Notes under the pieces: model-generated
Told to the model about the DNA's origin: nothing
What the model saw: only the letters and a program-made list of their open reading frames with translations
Databases searched by the model: none
Program-made: the position numbers and the translations under genes
In this document: one piece after another, positions 23,385-34,372 of the stretch
Numbering within the stretch: the first letter of the stretch is position 1
Layout: every line of letters begins with the position of its first letter
Assembly (NCBI GenBank): GCA_003255065.1
Contig: QAOA01003192.1
Span: 828,725-892,724 of the forward strand
Length of the DNA: 64,000 nt
Direction of reading: 5' to 3'
Source: Cercis canadensis
Lineage: Eukaryota > Streptophyta > Magnoliopsida > Fabales > Fabaceae

Positions 23385-25104
23385 TTACCTTGCATTTGGA
23401 GAGGGGACCAAATGCTTCACAAAATCTTCTATATTTTTGTCAGAACTTCCACCTTCTTCAAAAGCCTTTTTAGCCAAAGCCTTCCATTTGATGGCATTTC
23501 TCTTCATCTCTTTGCCTCTTTCAGTTTCCATAACTTCTTTAATGGACTGCTTCATTGCTTCTCTTCTCACAACCCCTTTCTCATCAGCCTGAGCTTTAAC
23601 TCCCATTTTCCAGAAATCTGCAATATACTTGGCATTGGTGCTCTGGTCTGTCCATTGGGGTACTGCAACCATTGGGACCCCTAAGCTCAAAGCTTCCAAA
23701 GTGGAATTCCACCCACAATGTGTCACAAAGCATCCCACAGCCTCATGCTCCAAGACTTGTAGCTGGGGACACCATGTGACCACAAAACCCTTGTCTGAGC
23801 ACTCCACAAAGTCTTTGGGAAGCTTTCCTTTCTCAGATTCCCTTACCACCCACAAGAAGTAACATCCGCTATCCCTCAAACCCCAAGCCATTTCCTCATT
23901 TTGCTCTCTATCTAGAACCACAAGACTGCCAAAGGAGACATAAACAACAGACCCACTTGGCTTGTCACTTAGCCATTTCATGCAAGCATCATTAATTGGC
24001 TTGAAGAGGTTAAAGCCATATCCATTGTTATCTTGGAGCCGCTTGTCTAAGAACATAGATGGTATGGTTGGCCCAATAGTCCTCAATGGCGAGATTTTCC
24101 CTTGCCAATCAGCCACCTAAAATGAATTTCAATTCAACAATTAATTCGGAATTAGATTCCCAAATAAAATTTAGGGACAATTCTCAAGTCCGAAAAAATC
24201 AGTATAAATATTTACCTATAGGTGCTGTTTGTGTTGGTGTAGTAACCAAGACTTGAAATTACAACTTGAATATTTGAATTTCAAGTGTTGATTACTACAC
24301 CAATAGTTTGGTATGTATATGAATTTTCAGTAAAAATCAGCTACCAAGGAATCTTACGCGAAGAGAAATTATGACACTCAAGAAACTTGGTTTAAAAATT
24401 TGTCCCTAAAAGGTAAAAGAAAAGGTTAATTAATATAGAAGGCACAAGTTGCCTACCTCTTGTTCTAGCTCATAAAATGTATTACAAAGCACCCAATCTG
24501 CTTTCTCAATGTTGGAGAACTGATTCACAACCATATCTGTGAAACCTGGGTAGACTCCCTCTACGTACAAGAAAGATGGCATGTCACAAGGAGCAAGTGG
24601 TGGCAACCCAGGAAGTGAAATTTCAGAGTCCGAGAGAGGTAGTTTCAAATTCCCCTTGTGGGTATGGTAATATATGGTATTTACAGCACAAGATTGAGTG
24701 AAAAACGCAGCTCCAATCACCCCAAATTTCTTGGCAATATCAAGAGCCCAAGGCAGGAATGAATCATAAACAATACAATCAACTGGGTTGCCAGAGCTAA
24801 TGAGATTCTCAAGGAGCTCTGTGAAAGTCCTTGACCCTGTTTGCCAAAAGGTATCCACATAGGCCTTGTCATTCTCTGCTTCAGCCATTCCACCTTCGTC
24901 AAAGCCATCAGAGATGCTCTCAAGTGCAATGGAAGTTGATTCTTTGTTTAAGGTTTTGCATGCGAAGTGGGTGGTGACCAGTGTGACTCTCACTCCCTTA
25001 TGCTCCAAACGCTTAGAGAATTGGAGCATAGGGTTAATGTGACCTTGAGTTGGAAAAACTAAGACTAAGCAATGAGCTTGTCTCTGTTTCCTCTCCTCCT
25101 CCAT
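23385..25104 (-). CDS. UGT74-like: UGT-B: UDP-glucosyltransferase, UGT74 family, two exons
   Basis: Near-copy of UGT-A with the same role by family. Exon 1 is 25104-24457 (216 codons) and exon 2 is 24116-23385 (243 codons plus TAA), 459 aa; the 340-nt phase-0 intron has GT at 24456 and AG at 24118-24117. Candidate catalytic His22 (PTQGH) and Asp114 (VYDSF) are present. The PSPG box (about 331-374) has [16 protein letters not shown] and ends WTDQ, predicting UDP-glucose. An extra in-frame ATG at 25128 would add eight residues. I prefer 25104 because it aligns with the only possible start of UGT-A, where the same upstream position is a stop. The intron carries a 70-bp hairpin MITE absent from UGT-A. 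Exon 2 begins with GTG at the acceptor, so exon 2 is not a gene on its own. No disabling change seen. Confidence 0.92.
24234..24303. mobile_element. tiny hairpin MITE in the UGT-B intron
   Basis: Arms 24234-24260 (TTGGTGTAGTAAC...) and 24277-24303 (...GATTACTACACCAA) are 27 bases each, nearly perfect inverted repeats around a 16-base loop. GTTTG occurs just outside both ends. The UGT-A and psiE introns lack it, so it inserted after those copies diverged. Confidence 0.7.
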
Positions 25105-25128
25105 TGCTGCTTGGAAAGGTTGTCTCAT

Positions 25129-25412
25129 TCTGTTTACAGTTTGAGTGTGTGGAATGTCCTATCTTCAAGTTGCGTGTTAATAGCGTGGACCGATAAAGCA
25201 AATGTCAGCGTTTGTACTCAGCACTTGTGGTGCTCATGGCTTGATGGACAAATTACGGATAGATGTATTTTCTAGAGTACCAAAACTAAAACCTCGTTAT
25301 ACCTGAAGATAGAGCCCCAAGTAAAATTGCGAATTATTCATGGCTTTGGCTGTGGTGCGTAGCCTTGAAGATGGCCCAATGGTGCATATGTACATGTCGT
25401 GCAATAGGGGCC
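25129..25412 (-). promoter_or_regulatory. 5' flank of UGT-B
   Basis: Upstream of UGT-B; it does not resemble the UGT-A flank beyond about 50 bases, so the two paralogues have different promoters. No specific site recognised. Confidence 0.35.
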
Positions 25413-26700
25413 ACACATTTATGGCCTAGATATTATTATGGAATTTTATATATACACAATTAATGAAATCTAAGTTTATTAGAAAATAATTTTAATCAAA
25501 TTACTTATATTTAATTTTATTAATTATGTAAAATAATTTTATTATTATGGTTCTCATTCAATATGCATTGTTTCCTATTTTGAATATGAATTACCATAGT
25601 TTTGGCCTTTATTTATAATTTATAACAAAAAGTAAATTTAAAATTCAAAACAACATGTATTAGATTTGTTGAACTGTGAAGGTGCATCATGTACCATGGA
25701 GTCGCAATATCAGTTATGGGTTATGGATTTCTATTGCCAAATTTTAGCATTTTCACTTTCTGGGATGAATAGCTTTCCCTTGTTAATTCCGTCGCTAAAT
25801 TTTTTCGCTACATACTTTTTGGGTTTAGCGGCATCACGTAAAAGTGGTAGGTGGGAATTTTTGTAGTGAACCATTGTGGCCTAGGATTATTATGGAATTA
25901 CAAAATCTAAATTTATTAGAAAATAATTTCAGTAAAATTACTTATATTTAATTTTACTAATTATATATGTAATTTATATATAATAGATCTTTTGAAGTGA
26001 CTCCAATTCAATGTACTTTGCTTATGAATTACCATAGTCTTAGACTTTATTTATATTTTATAGGTTTAAATGTACTGCAAGTCCCTATAATTTGGATAAA
26101 TTTTGAATCAAGTACTTATAATTTTTTTTTTCCTCTTTTGAGGTTCTTATAGTTTGTAATTTTTTTAGTTAGGTCTCTATCATCATCCCAAGTTATAATT
26201 CCATCAGTTTAATGCTCACATGACAAACGACTTGTCTATATGAAAATAAAAGAAGCTTACGTGACACCAAAGTAGTTCAAAAATTGCCACTTTATCATAT
26301 TTTCTCTTAAAGTTTGAAGTTGGTAAAGATGATGATGTGATAATTTTTGTGTCACTTTGGCACTATGTCAGCTTTTTTATTATCACATAGACAAACTGTT
26401 TGTTATGTGAACACTAAACTGATAAAGTTATAATTGGAGGTGATGAGATAAACTCAATTAAAAAAAAAATTAAACTATAAAGACCCTAAAAAAGAAAAGA
26501 AATACCATAGAGACGTAATTCAAAATTTATTCAAACTATAAAAATCTGCAGTATATTTAAACCTATTTGATAATAAATATAAATTTAAAATTTAAAACAA
26601 CTTGTATTAGTATTGTTGAACTGTGAAGGTGCATCATGTACCATGGACTTCACCCACACTATAACATGGCTATTAACCATTGAAGTACCACAAGCCATAA
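25413..26700 (+). repeat. diverged local tandem duplication
   Basis: 25420-25700 and 25870-26660 share a series of words in order, for example TTATTAGAAAATAATTT, ACTTATATTTAATTTTA, GAATTACCATAGT and GTTGAACTGTGAAGGTGC. The second copy is interrupted by a MITE-A at 26063. Non-coding. Confidence 0.65.
26063..26563. mobile_element. MITE family A, complete (9-bp TSD)
   Basis: 501-bp element, ends GGTTTAAATGTACTGC and GCAGTATATTTAAACC, flanked by TATTTTATA and TATTTGATA (8 of 9). The first copy of the local duplication (about 25610-25625) has the uninterrupted site. Same family as 22246-22744. Confidence 0.85.
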
Positions 26701-26865
26701 TTTCATGTTGTAGTGGTGATACCAAAATATATTTTTGGTCCTTAAATTATGCATATTTTTTTTATTCGCAACTTACTTTTAATTGATTCAATTGGACCTT
26801 AAATAATTCTAAATTTTCTATTAGGTCCAAACTCTAATATATCTATTAAAAGGCTAACGGAAGAT

Positions 26866-27260
26866 TATGACATGACATTATTATATATCCAAAACTGAAT
26901 CTTCCTTTTTTCTATGTTTCTTTTGATTTTCTCAGGAAGCTTTTATAGAAACTATTCCAGAACGTGATATACATATTAGCCCAAAACGAAAGAGTCGTTG
27001 GTTTCCGTGGCAAATAACTCAATTGAAAAAATCAAGCACCAAAACAGTGAGAAACCAGAACCCAAACGCAGAGCTAAACTTCATCCTCCCTTTCTGAACA
27101 TAAGGTATAATTGGAAGCACACCTCAATTTTGTGCCCACTGTTTTTGACTTTTTGCTATGTTTTTCACCAACCATTGCCTTCTTCCTATCACGCACAAGA
27201 AACTATGAATAAGAAAGTAGTGCCGTCTTCTAGTTGCACTGCTCCACTTGTTATGGGCTT
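26866..27260 (+). repeat. orphan copy of the UGT-C/D upstream region
   Basis: 26866-27112 matches 54915-55150 (for example TATCCAAAACTGAATC, CCAGAACGTGATATACAT). 27105-27257 matches the promoters of UGT-C (about 30930-31075) and UGT-D (about 55770-55930), including GAAAGTAGTGCCGT and GTGCTCCACTTGTTATG-like words. No UGT coding sequence follows, so this is a promoter relic. The 95-codon ORF inside it (26998-27285) is not a gene. Confidence 0.7.
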
Positions 27261-27261
27261 A

Positions 27262-27570
27262 TCACCACTTGGATTTATGTTTTGAAATTAATGTTATTGT
27301 GAATATATTAAGAAAATGAATCTTTTAGTATAAGTTAAATAATTAATTTTTTGTAAAATGTATGAATATAATAATATAAAAAAATGTGAAAAAAATAATG
27401 CAAAACAATAAATTTTTGTTTACACAATTAAACCTAAATTTGATAAACTATTTTAGAATTTGATCTATATTATGTAACTTGATTTTTTAAAATCTTTATA
27501 ATAGCAACAAATTTAGAATGTAAGTCCCATTAGAACTTCTTCAATAAGTAGTGTAGTGCTATTATTGTGG
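27262..27570. repeat. MITE family C, diverged copy
   Basis: Contains TTTTGAAATTAATGTTATTGTGAA at the left and the inverted theme (TTTATAATAGCAACAAATTTAGAA) at the right, as in 22821-23205. A matching copy lies at about 55245-55510 in the paralogous block. The ends are degenerate. Confidence 0.5.
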
Positions 27571-28740
27571 CAAGTTAATTTAGTGAGTTTGTTTGTGTTA
27601 GATCTGCAACGAGTTAATTAAGTGTGTTTCTTTAATTTTTAATTTTTTAAACTAAATTTCTCTTTTTATAATAAAATATATATAAAAAATATTTTAATTA
27701 AATTTTAAAAATATTTAGTCTTAACTCTTAAGTAGTTTATCAGCCGCCTTTTCTTTTTATTACATTAGTGGAGTTCCTTTGTCGTATTCCCCTCTGAACA
27801 TAAGCTATGTATGCTTATGTTCTATTGGTGTATAGGTGAATGCTCATCTATTACTAGCCATCGGTGCAAAGTCAAATGTTGCAGCTGTGACAGTTATAAA
27901 ATATTATTGAGAAGGAAGAAGTAAAGAGCCGCAATCTTAAAGTAAGTAGCAGCAGCAAGCAGTGGCTGCATCTTCTTTCCATTGGATCATGAAGGTGGCT
28001 GCATTCTTACTTGCTAAGAAGTGAGTGGAAACCGATTGGAGATGGCAAACCGAGCTCTATAAAAAGCTAGCTCTTGACCCATTTGTCATGTATACTCAAT
28101 CCGAAACAGTGAAGAGCTTTAGAAAATTTTTGTAAGAAAAATTCTTGTATTAAAAGAGTGAAAAATCTTAAATAAATTTTTTTGTTTAAGTGAAAGTTAT
28201 GTGTAATCTCTTTATTATAATAANTTATGTGTAATTTCTTTATTATAATAAAATTCTTTTAAATAGTTATCTTAAAATTTTGTATCCTATTTTTATTCTC
28301 ATATCACTTACTTAAAATTAACTCTATTTTATTTAGGTCAAGTCTATAATACCAATGACATAAAATAAGCATTGGTGTAAAGACTATTAAATTAACATTC
28401 AATCATCCACTTGGCCTTATAAATGACTTAGATGATTTGATGGACAACTTAAGCACCTGGTCTTTTTAATAATAACATAGTATCTTAATATTTTTGTTAA
28501 ATTATAGTTTAACTCTATTTTTTTTGGGTCATTTGATAAAGCATAATCTAGTCCAATAAAATTTTAACTAGACTATAGATATTGTCCAAGGAACATTTGT
28601 GAAGATATATTTGGACATTAATTATACTGCATGTGTTGAGTGAATTTTGGCTAAATATGTTAACTTTTTTGCTTTTTGTTTGAGGGTTACTTTTTGGGTT
28701 TTCCAGTTTGTGTACTTCAGGTGCATGTGGTGGATTTTCC
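27571..28740. other. intergenic, with a short direct repeat at an N
   Basis: 27735-27800 matches 55705-55775 upstream of UGT-D. At 28197-28223 and 28225-28251 a 27-base word starting TTATGTGTAAT is repeated (26 of 27 identical) across the single N at 28224. No gene recognised. Confidence 0.5.
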
Positions 28741-28869
28741 ATGGAAGCAGCAGTTGGAATTGAGGATAATGATGAGGGGAAGGTTGAAGACTGTGGGGTT
28801 GAAAGAAGTAGCTCTGCTTTGTCTTTCCCCCAGCAGATTGCCAACCCAGTTGTTTACAAGCTTGTTCAG
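28741..28869 (+). pseudogene. orphan first coding exon of an unidentified plant gene
   Basis: ATG at 28741 opens a 43-codon frame (MEAAVGIEDNDEGKVED..., ending NPVVYKLVQ) that stops at a good donor, CAG|GTATAT at 28870. It is preceded by an acceptor-like TTCAG about 20 bases upstream. The acidic head followed by NPVVYKLV looks like the start of a conserved plant protein, but I cannot name the family with confidence. No continuing exon is recognisable before the paralogous segment starts at about 29085. A gene fragment is the likeliest reading. Confidence 0.5.
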
Positions 28870-29084
28870 GTATATTTTGAGTTACATATAGTTTCAGCTT
28901 TGTGAATGTATATTGAAAATGCAATGCATTGAGTTTTGTCTGCTCAAGATACAGAAGATTTCTGAAATTTTTTCTGCTACCAATCACCATACAGATTTTG
29001 TTGACTATATTGATATGTGCTAAAAACTGAGCTGAATGCAACAAGAAGCAAGTTAATGGTGTTTCGCGTATGGTGTGTCTTAGT

Positions 29085-29992
29085 GCTCCACTATATATGC
29101 CAAATATCATTCAAGCATTTCAACAAACATTTGGTAGACATTCAAGAAAACACATTTTTTTTAAGTCAAACGAAGTATATCATACCTTCAAATGACCAAT
29201 TTTCAGTCAACAGCACTTAAACATTAGATAAAGGTAATCGAAAGTCAGGAATTGAATTGCGGCCTTTCTGCTGTTAACACTTAATTGCGGATATGAGACC
29301 AGTAAGAGCGGATTCAAGGCAAGCAGGTCCAGTGGCCTTGCTAGCTCAGCCCAAAGGTGGTCCTCGCTCTGCTCTCCTCTTGTCAGGAACAAAGACTACT
29401 TTATAGACCTGCTCCATTCCTTAATCAGAGGAATAGCGGCGTTTCGGCTGCGAGGCTTTCATTCCTGTCTTTTTAGCATATAAAATGAAATCAATCCTCA
29501 TGATTTGCGTGGGAAGAATGGGTTTGTCAAACCAGGTGGAAAGGGAAGGGACCAAGCTCGGAGTAAGCTTCGTACTTTCGGTTGTTTTAAATAAGCTCCG
29601 AAGCGCTTATGGGGAGGGGAGAAATGGGGAGTGTGCTAGTATAGAGGGGGCAAAATGAGGGAGGGGAGATGAAGAAATGGTGAAAGTGAGTGATTAAAAG
29701 AGAAAATTAGATATCTAGAGTTGTATGTGTGTATGGGTTGATGTGTGTGTGAAGTGAAGAGAAAAAAATGAAGACGGAGAAGAAAAAGGAGGCGTGGGAA
29801 TGGTGGAGGAGAAGAGAAAAACATGTGTTTTTAGTTAGTGGAAAACAAGAGTAAATACATAAATTTTTCTAGGCTAAAATATAATTAACCGTTTATAGGT
29901 AATATTTAGTCATGATATTTAGACCATACACATGACTTGATCTTAACCATTTATTGGCCTTTGTACCGGTACCTATTTTGTATCATTGGTAT
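29085..29992. repeat. second copy of the 15.9-16.6 kb segment, with an insert
   Basis: 29085-29240 and 29619-29992 match 15931-16560. The intervening 29241-29618 has no counterpart at 16 kb (see next entry). The copy is cut on the right by an hAT element at 29993 and resumes after 30884. Confidence 0.7.
29241..29618. other. foreign insert of possible organellar origin
   Basis: About 378 bases with clearly higher G+C than all surrounding DNA, lacking the poly(A/T) tracts seen elsewhere, and absent from the paralogous segment near 16.1 kb. Phrases such as GGAATAGCGGCGTTTCGG resemble plant mitochondrial intergenic DNA in style. That is inference from composition; no gene was recognised. Confidence 0.35.
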
Positions 29993-30876
29993 TAGGCATG
30001 TTCATCAGTCGGATTTAGTCGGTTTGGAGGACATTTTCATCCGATCAAGTGAGTAAAAATTGAGGAAATGCAAACTTATCACCGACCAAAGCAATCTTGG
30101 AACCGATAGAATCGGTTTTAGGTGGATTGGGCAGGTTTATTCGGATTTGGCCGGATTGAGCCGGATGTGTGAATTCTCAAACCCCCCAGTGATTCTTCCA
30201 TTGAAGCAAAACAACAAACTTATTGAAAGCTAGCACAGGAAATTCACACTGATATTTTTGTCAATAACTTTCTTGAGAAAATTCCTCCAGCAAAGAAAAG
30301 TCATGGATTTTAGGGTGATAGGTTTCGATTCGTCATTGCTCAACACTATACAGCAAATGATGGAAATGACGGACAATAATGTGGACAAGTCCTTCAATGC
30401 TCCTACCCGGACATATGTTCACGATGCGAAGGCTATGACAGTGACTACGGCAGATGTGCTTCTGATAAGCGGCAAGAGGAAGAGGGCCAAAGAGAAAGAA
30501 GGAGCCAAATATTTGAGAATTGAGAGAATTCGGTGAGGGACCGTGACAAAGAGGAAAAACAAGAGTTGAAAAGTATAGGAAAAGACTAACAAGAGAGAGA
30601 AGAAAGAGTTGAAAAGTCAAAGAATGATTTTTCAAAAATTGAAAGGACGGAAAGAGAGATGTTAGCCATTGGGATGTGGGAAGTGGGAAGGACTTTATGA
30701 GAGAGAGAGAAAGTACCGGTTTTACTTAGTTAAAACCGAATCGACTGGTCCAAGCCAAATTCTTCAATCCTAGCCATCCGATCCTGTCCGTCCCTTATCT
30801 GTAACCGTTGGATTGACAATAAAATGGTCCAGTTTGATCAGATTGTCATGGGTTCACCGGGTTATGAACACTCCTA
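29993..30876 (+). mobile_element. non-autonomous hAT element, copy 1 (8-bp TSD)
   Basis: 884-bp element with ends TAGGCATGTTCAT and ATGAACACTCCTA (near-inverted), flanked by an exact 8-bp duplication ATTGGTAT (29985-29992 and 30877-30884). A second copy in reverse orientation is at 62888-63783. The subterminal regions contain repeated CGGTTT/AACCGA words. The 92-codon ORF at 30258-30536 has no transposase features. TSD length and TIR type indicate the hAT superfamily. Confidence 0.9.
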
Positions 30877-30929
30877 ATTGGTATTAATTATAGACTTGAC
30901 ATTTCATTTAATTCTCAGTCAAGCTATAA

Positions 30930-31138
30930 TTGGAACCACCCCAATTTTGTACCCACTATTTTTGCTATTTTTTCACCACCCATTAATCTTGCCTTGGGCC
31001 CTATCACGCACAACAAACTATGAACAAGAAAGTAGTGCCGTGTTCTAGTTGCAGTGCTCCACTTGTTATGGGCCACAAAAATATGCAGGCAGAAAACAAA
31101 TACAACAAACGACACATAGAGAATACTGGCATATAGAA
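30930..31138 (+). promoter_or_regulatory. upstream region of UGT-C, conserved with UGT-D
   Basis: Closely matches the 210 bases upstream of UGT-D (about 55785-55995) and the relic at 27113-27257. The triple conservation suggests the functional promoter/leader of this UGT subgroup. No individual element is certain. Confidence 0.55.
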
Positions 31139-31965
31139 ATGGAGAACCAAAGGAGAGCATGCGCACCTCACTGCGTGGTCCTAGCCTATCCAGTTCAAGG
31201 CCACCTTAACCCATTGCTTCAGTTCTCAAAGCGTTTGGAGCACAGAGGAGTTAAGGTCACACTGGTTTCTACCCATTTCTTCTGGAAATCTATTAATACC
31301 AAAGAATTCACTTCCATAACAATTGAAAGCATTTCAGATGGATATGATGAAGAAGGGTATCAAGCAGCTGAGAGCTTCGAGGCTTATCTCGAACGGTTTT
31401 GGGAAGTGGGACCACAAACTTTAGATGAGCTTCTTCATAAGCTTGTTAACTCAGGGTGCCCTGCAGATTGTGTCATTTATGATTCATTTCTTCCTTGGGC
31501 TCTTGACATAGCCAAGAAAAATGGGTTGGTTGGTGCTGTGTTCTTGACTCAATCTTGTGCTGTTAACAACATATACTTTCATGCTCATAAGGGTTTGATT
31601 AAGGTCCCTCTCACTCAGGCTAAATACTTGCTTCCTGGTCTGGTAGAGCTTGAACCTTCTGATCTCCCATCCTTCATTTATGTTTATGGATCCTATCCAG
31701 TCGTCTGGCAATTGGTTGTGGATACCTTCTCCAACATTGGAAAAGCTGATTGGGTTCTCAGCAACTCTGTTTATGAACTGGAGCAGGAGGTAAGTAGATA
31801 GTAACCAAACCACACCATGCCTGTTATTAGATTGGTTTAATTACTTTGTTCCTATAGCTTCAATCAAAACTCAAATTAATAAATATTTCATGTTTTTAAT
31901 TGCGTTCTCCTAAGTATAGAAAATTTGTAATTACGCCTGGGATATCATTTCCATTAACAAGTTGC

Positions 31966-32000
<35 letters not shown>

Positions 32001-34008
32001 AGTGACAAACAGGCAATGGCTAGGTATACGTGTCAAAACACAACACCACCGATATCATAGCTTCTTGTGATTTACATTTGTCCCTATATTATCACTTTTT
32101 AAATTGGTCCCCATAATTTTTGTCTTTTGTATTAGATCCCTGTCGTGAATCTTTTTAAAGTTTTACTATGCTACCTCCCCAAAATGTGGGTTGCGTTACT
32201 ACCCTCCTTCTAGTTTTTGAGTTTTAGTGTGAAGTTGACGAAAACGAAGTGACCAAGGGTAAATCATAATCGTTATTTCTCTCCTATTTTTTGGGTCATA
32301 CATGAAGAGTACTATTTTATGTAAATATTTTCAAGTATCTTTTTGTTGTATGGCTCAAATTATATACTTTAGTAAAGAGCTAAATATTTTGGCTCATTAG
32401 ATAATTTCATTTTCATGAGCTTTGTATTAAATCCAAGAACATTATTTACTTCCACCTAGAATTGAAGGAAAAGGTAATGATTGACTTACTTCACTTGTAA
32501 AACTTAAGTTCAAATTCTACTACGAGTAATCATTTTTTGATAAGTAATTTGTAAGTACTACTGTAAGTTCTAGATGAGGCTTGTGGTATACCTTAGTCTT
32601 GAAATTAGATAATCTCCTACTATCCTAAATTTTTGTAAAAAAAAAAAAAGAATTGAAAGAAGAGGGATAATAACTCTAACCCAAAAATTTATAGGAGTGA
32701 TAACTTATGTCTCAAATATTTGGGCCATAGTAATAAAAGACCATGGTCCATACTAGATCGTGTCTCTTGAGCAAGTCTACGTAGCCCACACTCTATGGAA
32801 CAACAAATCTCCATAGGGTGGCCATTGTTTAGCTTTATCTCTAATGTAACCGTGCTGTTTGATTATCCAACTATTGAAGAATCAAGAGAGCACACATACA
32901 AAATGCATGATACAATGTTAGCATATAAAACCGGCAGGTAAAAATTAACAAGAGATATAAAAAGAAAAACTATGTTTATGTTGTCTTGGAAAACTTAATC
33001 CTATGCCAAACACAAAACCTTACATGTTTGCTACAGTCTGCCATGCATGTAATTGTTTTTAGGAATATACCTTGGAAAGTTGAAGCAAAGATCTTTCTTG
33101 GACTAAATAACATTAGTCTTTCCATTAATAGGATCTTATGGAAGCTTTCATATCATTGGGACTAATTCAAAATTTTTGTGGAATTATAGAGAGCAACAGA
33201 GCAATCATACCTATTAGGTTTTATTTTGATTGTTGGGGTCTATCCTTCTATATTGTATAAATTAAACATGAAGTGAAATTTATTTCAGGTTGTGGATTGG
33301 ATGATGAAGATTTTGCCATTGAGGACAATTGGACCAACTGTGCCATCTATGTTTCTGGATAAACGACTCCAAGATGATAAAGACTATGGAATTAGTATTT
33401 TCAACCCCAACAATGAAGCTTGCATGAAATGGCTCAATGAAAGGTCCAATGGTTCAGTTGTCTATGTTTCGTTTGGAAGTCTTGCAGCTCTTAGTGAGGA
33501 ACAAATGGAAGAACTAGCTTGGGGTTTGAGAGATAGCAGGAGTTATTTCTTGTGGGTGGTTAGGTCTTCTGAAGAGGCTAAACTCCCTAAGGACTTTGTG
33601 GACAGTTCAGAGAAGGCTTTGGTAGTCACATGGTGTCCCCAATTAGAAGTTCTATCACATGAGGCTGTGGGGTGCTTCGTGACACATTGTGGTTGGAACT
33701 CCACATTAGAAGCTTTGAGCTTAGGAGTTCCAATGATTGCAATACCACAATGGACAGACCAAAACACAAATGCAAAGCATATTATAGATGTTTGGAAAAC
33801 AGGACTTAAACCTTCAGCTAATGAGAAAGGGATTGTTAGACGAGAAGCAATAGAGCATTGCATAAGGGAAATAATGGAGAATGAAAGAGGTAAGGAGATA
33901 AGGAATAATGCTACCAAATGGATGAGTTTGGCTAGGAATGCTGTTGATGACGGGGGAAGTTCTGACAAAAATATTGAGGAATTTGTGGCAAAGTTGAAAA
34001 ACTCCTGA
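31139..34008 (+). CDS. UGT74-like: UGT-C: UDP-glucosyltransferase, UGT74 family, two exons
   Basis: Exon 1 is 31139-31789 (217 codons) and exon 2 is 33289-34008 (239 codons plus TGA), 456 aa. The phase-0 intron of 1499 nt (GT 31790, AG 33287-33288) holds a SINE-like repeat and an (AT)n(GT)n tract. ATG 31139 aligns with the starts of UGT-D and UGT-F; the frame is open upstream but unconserved. Candidate catalytic His22 lies in PVQGH and Asp115 in IYDSF. The PSPG box (332-375) has [22 protein letters not shown] and WTDQ, predicting UDP-glucose use. It differs from UGT-D at only a limited number of residues. It is convergent with the F-type pseudogene psiE1, mirroring the D/F pair. A Copia element begins 93 bases after its stop and may supply or disturb its 3' end. 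The acceptor is unknown. Confidence 0.93.
31964..32000 (+). repeat. (AT)n(GT)n microsatellite in the UGT-C intron
   Basis: Alternating AT then GT dinucleotides. The UGT-D intron has only the AT part (about 56839-56857), so the GT tract arose or was lost after duplication. Confidence 0.9.
32465..32651 (+). repeat. SINE-like element in the UGT-C intron
   Basis: Contains AAGTTCAAATTCTACTA (B-box-like), AATTTGTAAGTACTA, and a terminal A-rich run. It matches 57299-57480 at the same place in the UGT-D intron, so it predates the C/D duplication, and it resembles 2390-2587. Confidence 0.5.
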
Positions 34009-34100
34009 ATACTTCATAATTTGTGAGTCGTCTAATAGCTACTCAACCTACCGAATTAACGCTTATGATGAAACCTTAAAATTATTTTTTAGTTACACTT

Positions 34101-34360
34101 TATTAGACAGGCATGTGAATAAGTGCAAGTGGTTAGTACAGCTGGCAAGTTACAAGTTTGTTAAGTTAGTTAGTTAACAAATTCAGTTATACGAAAGAGG
34201 GAAAGCTTCTGGTGTAAGCCACTTCAGTTGGCTATATATATCTGCACTTGTAATCTATTGTTCAAGATATACAGTAATCATTTCAATTCAATTTTTCATT
34301 CGGATTGATTTATGTTCTCTATATCTTTTTAGTTCATCTTGTTCATTCCAAGATTCAATA
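34101..34360 (+). repeat. 5' LTR of Copia copy 1
   Basis: 260 bp from TATTAGACAGG to GATTCAATA. It differs from the 3' LTR at eight positions by eye (for example ACAGGC/ACACGC, CTTCTGG/CTTATGG, CATTCGG/CATTCTG), about 3%. It contains TATATATATC and may act as promoter or, being just downstream of UGT-C, as a 3' end signal. Confidence 0.92.
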
Positions 34361-34372
34361 TGGTATCAGAGC
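34361..34372 (+). promoter_or_regulatory. Copia primer binding site (initiator tRNA-Met)
   Basis: TGGTATCAGAGC directly follows the 5' LTR; this is the usual plant Copia sequence complementary to the 3' end of initiator tRNA-Met. The same site is at 41760-41771 in copy 2. Confidence 0.93.

Noticed and set aside
25105..25128. Upstream ATG of UGT-B at 25128
   Set aside because: The eight extra residues are unconserved; UGT-A has a stop in this frame just before the shared ATG, so 25104 is preferred.
26998..27285. 95-codon ORF
   Set aside because: It lies across a non-coding relic of the UGT-C/D upstream region and a MITE edge; no domain.
28548..29110. Overlapping minus-strand ORFs of 98 and 162 codons
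   Set aside because: They are antisense to the orphan exon at 28741-28869, low in recognisable content and without a splice framework.
30258..30536. 92-codon ORF inside the hAT element
   Set aside because: Not conserved as a frame in the second copy at 62888-63783 and has no transposase motif.
31049..31138. 30-codon upstream extension of UGT-C
   Set aside because: It does not begin with a supported start, is not conserved as protein in UGT-D, and lies in the conserved promoter/leader region.
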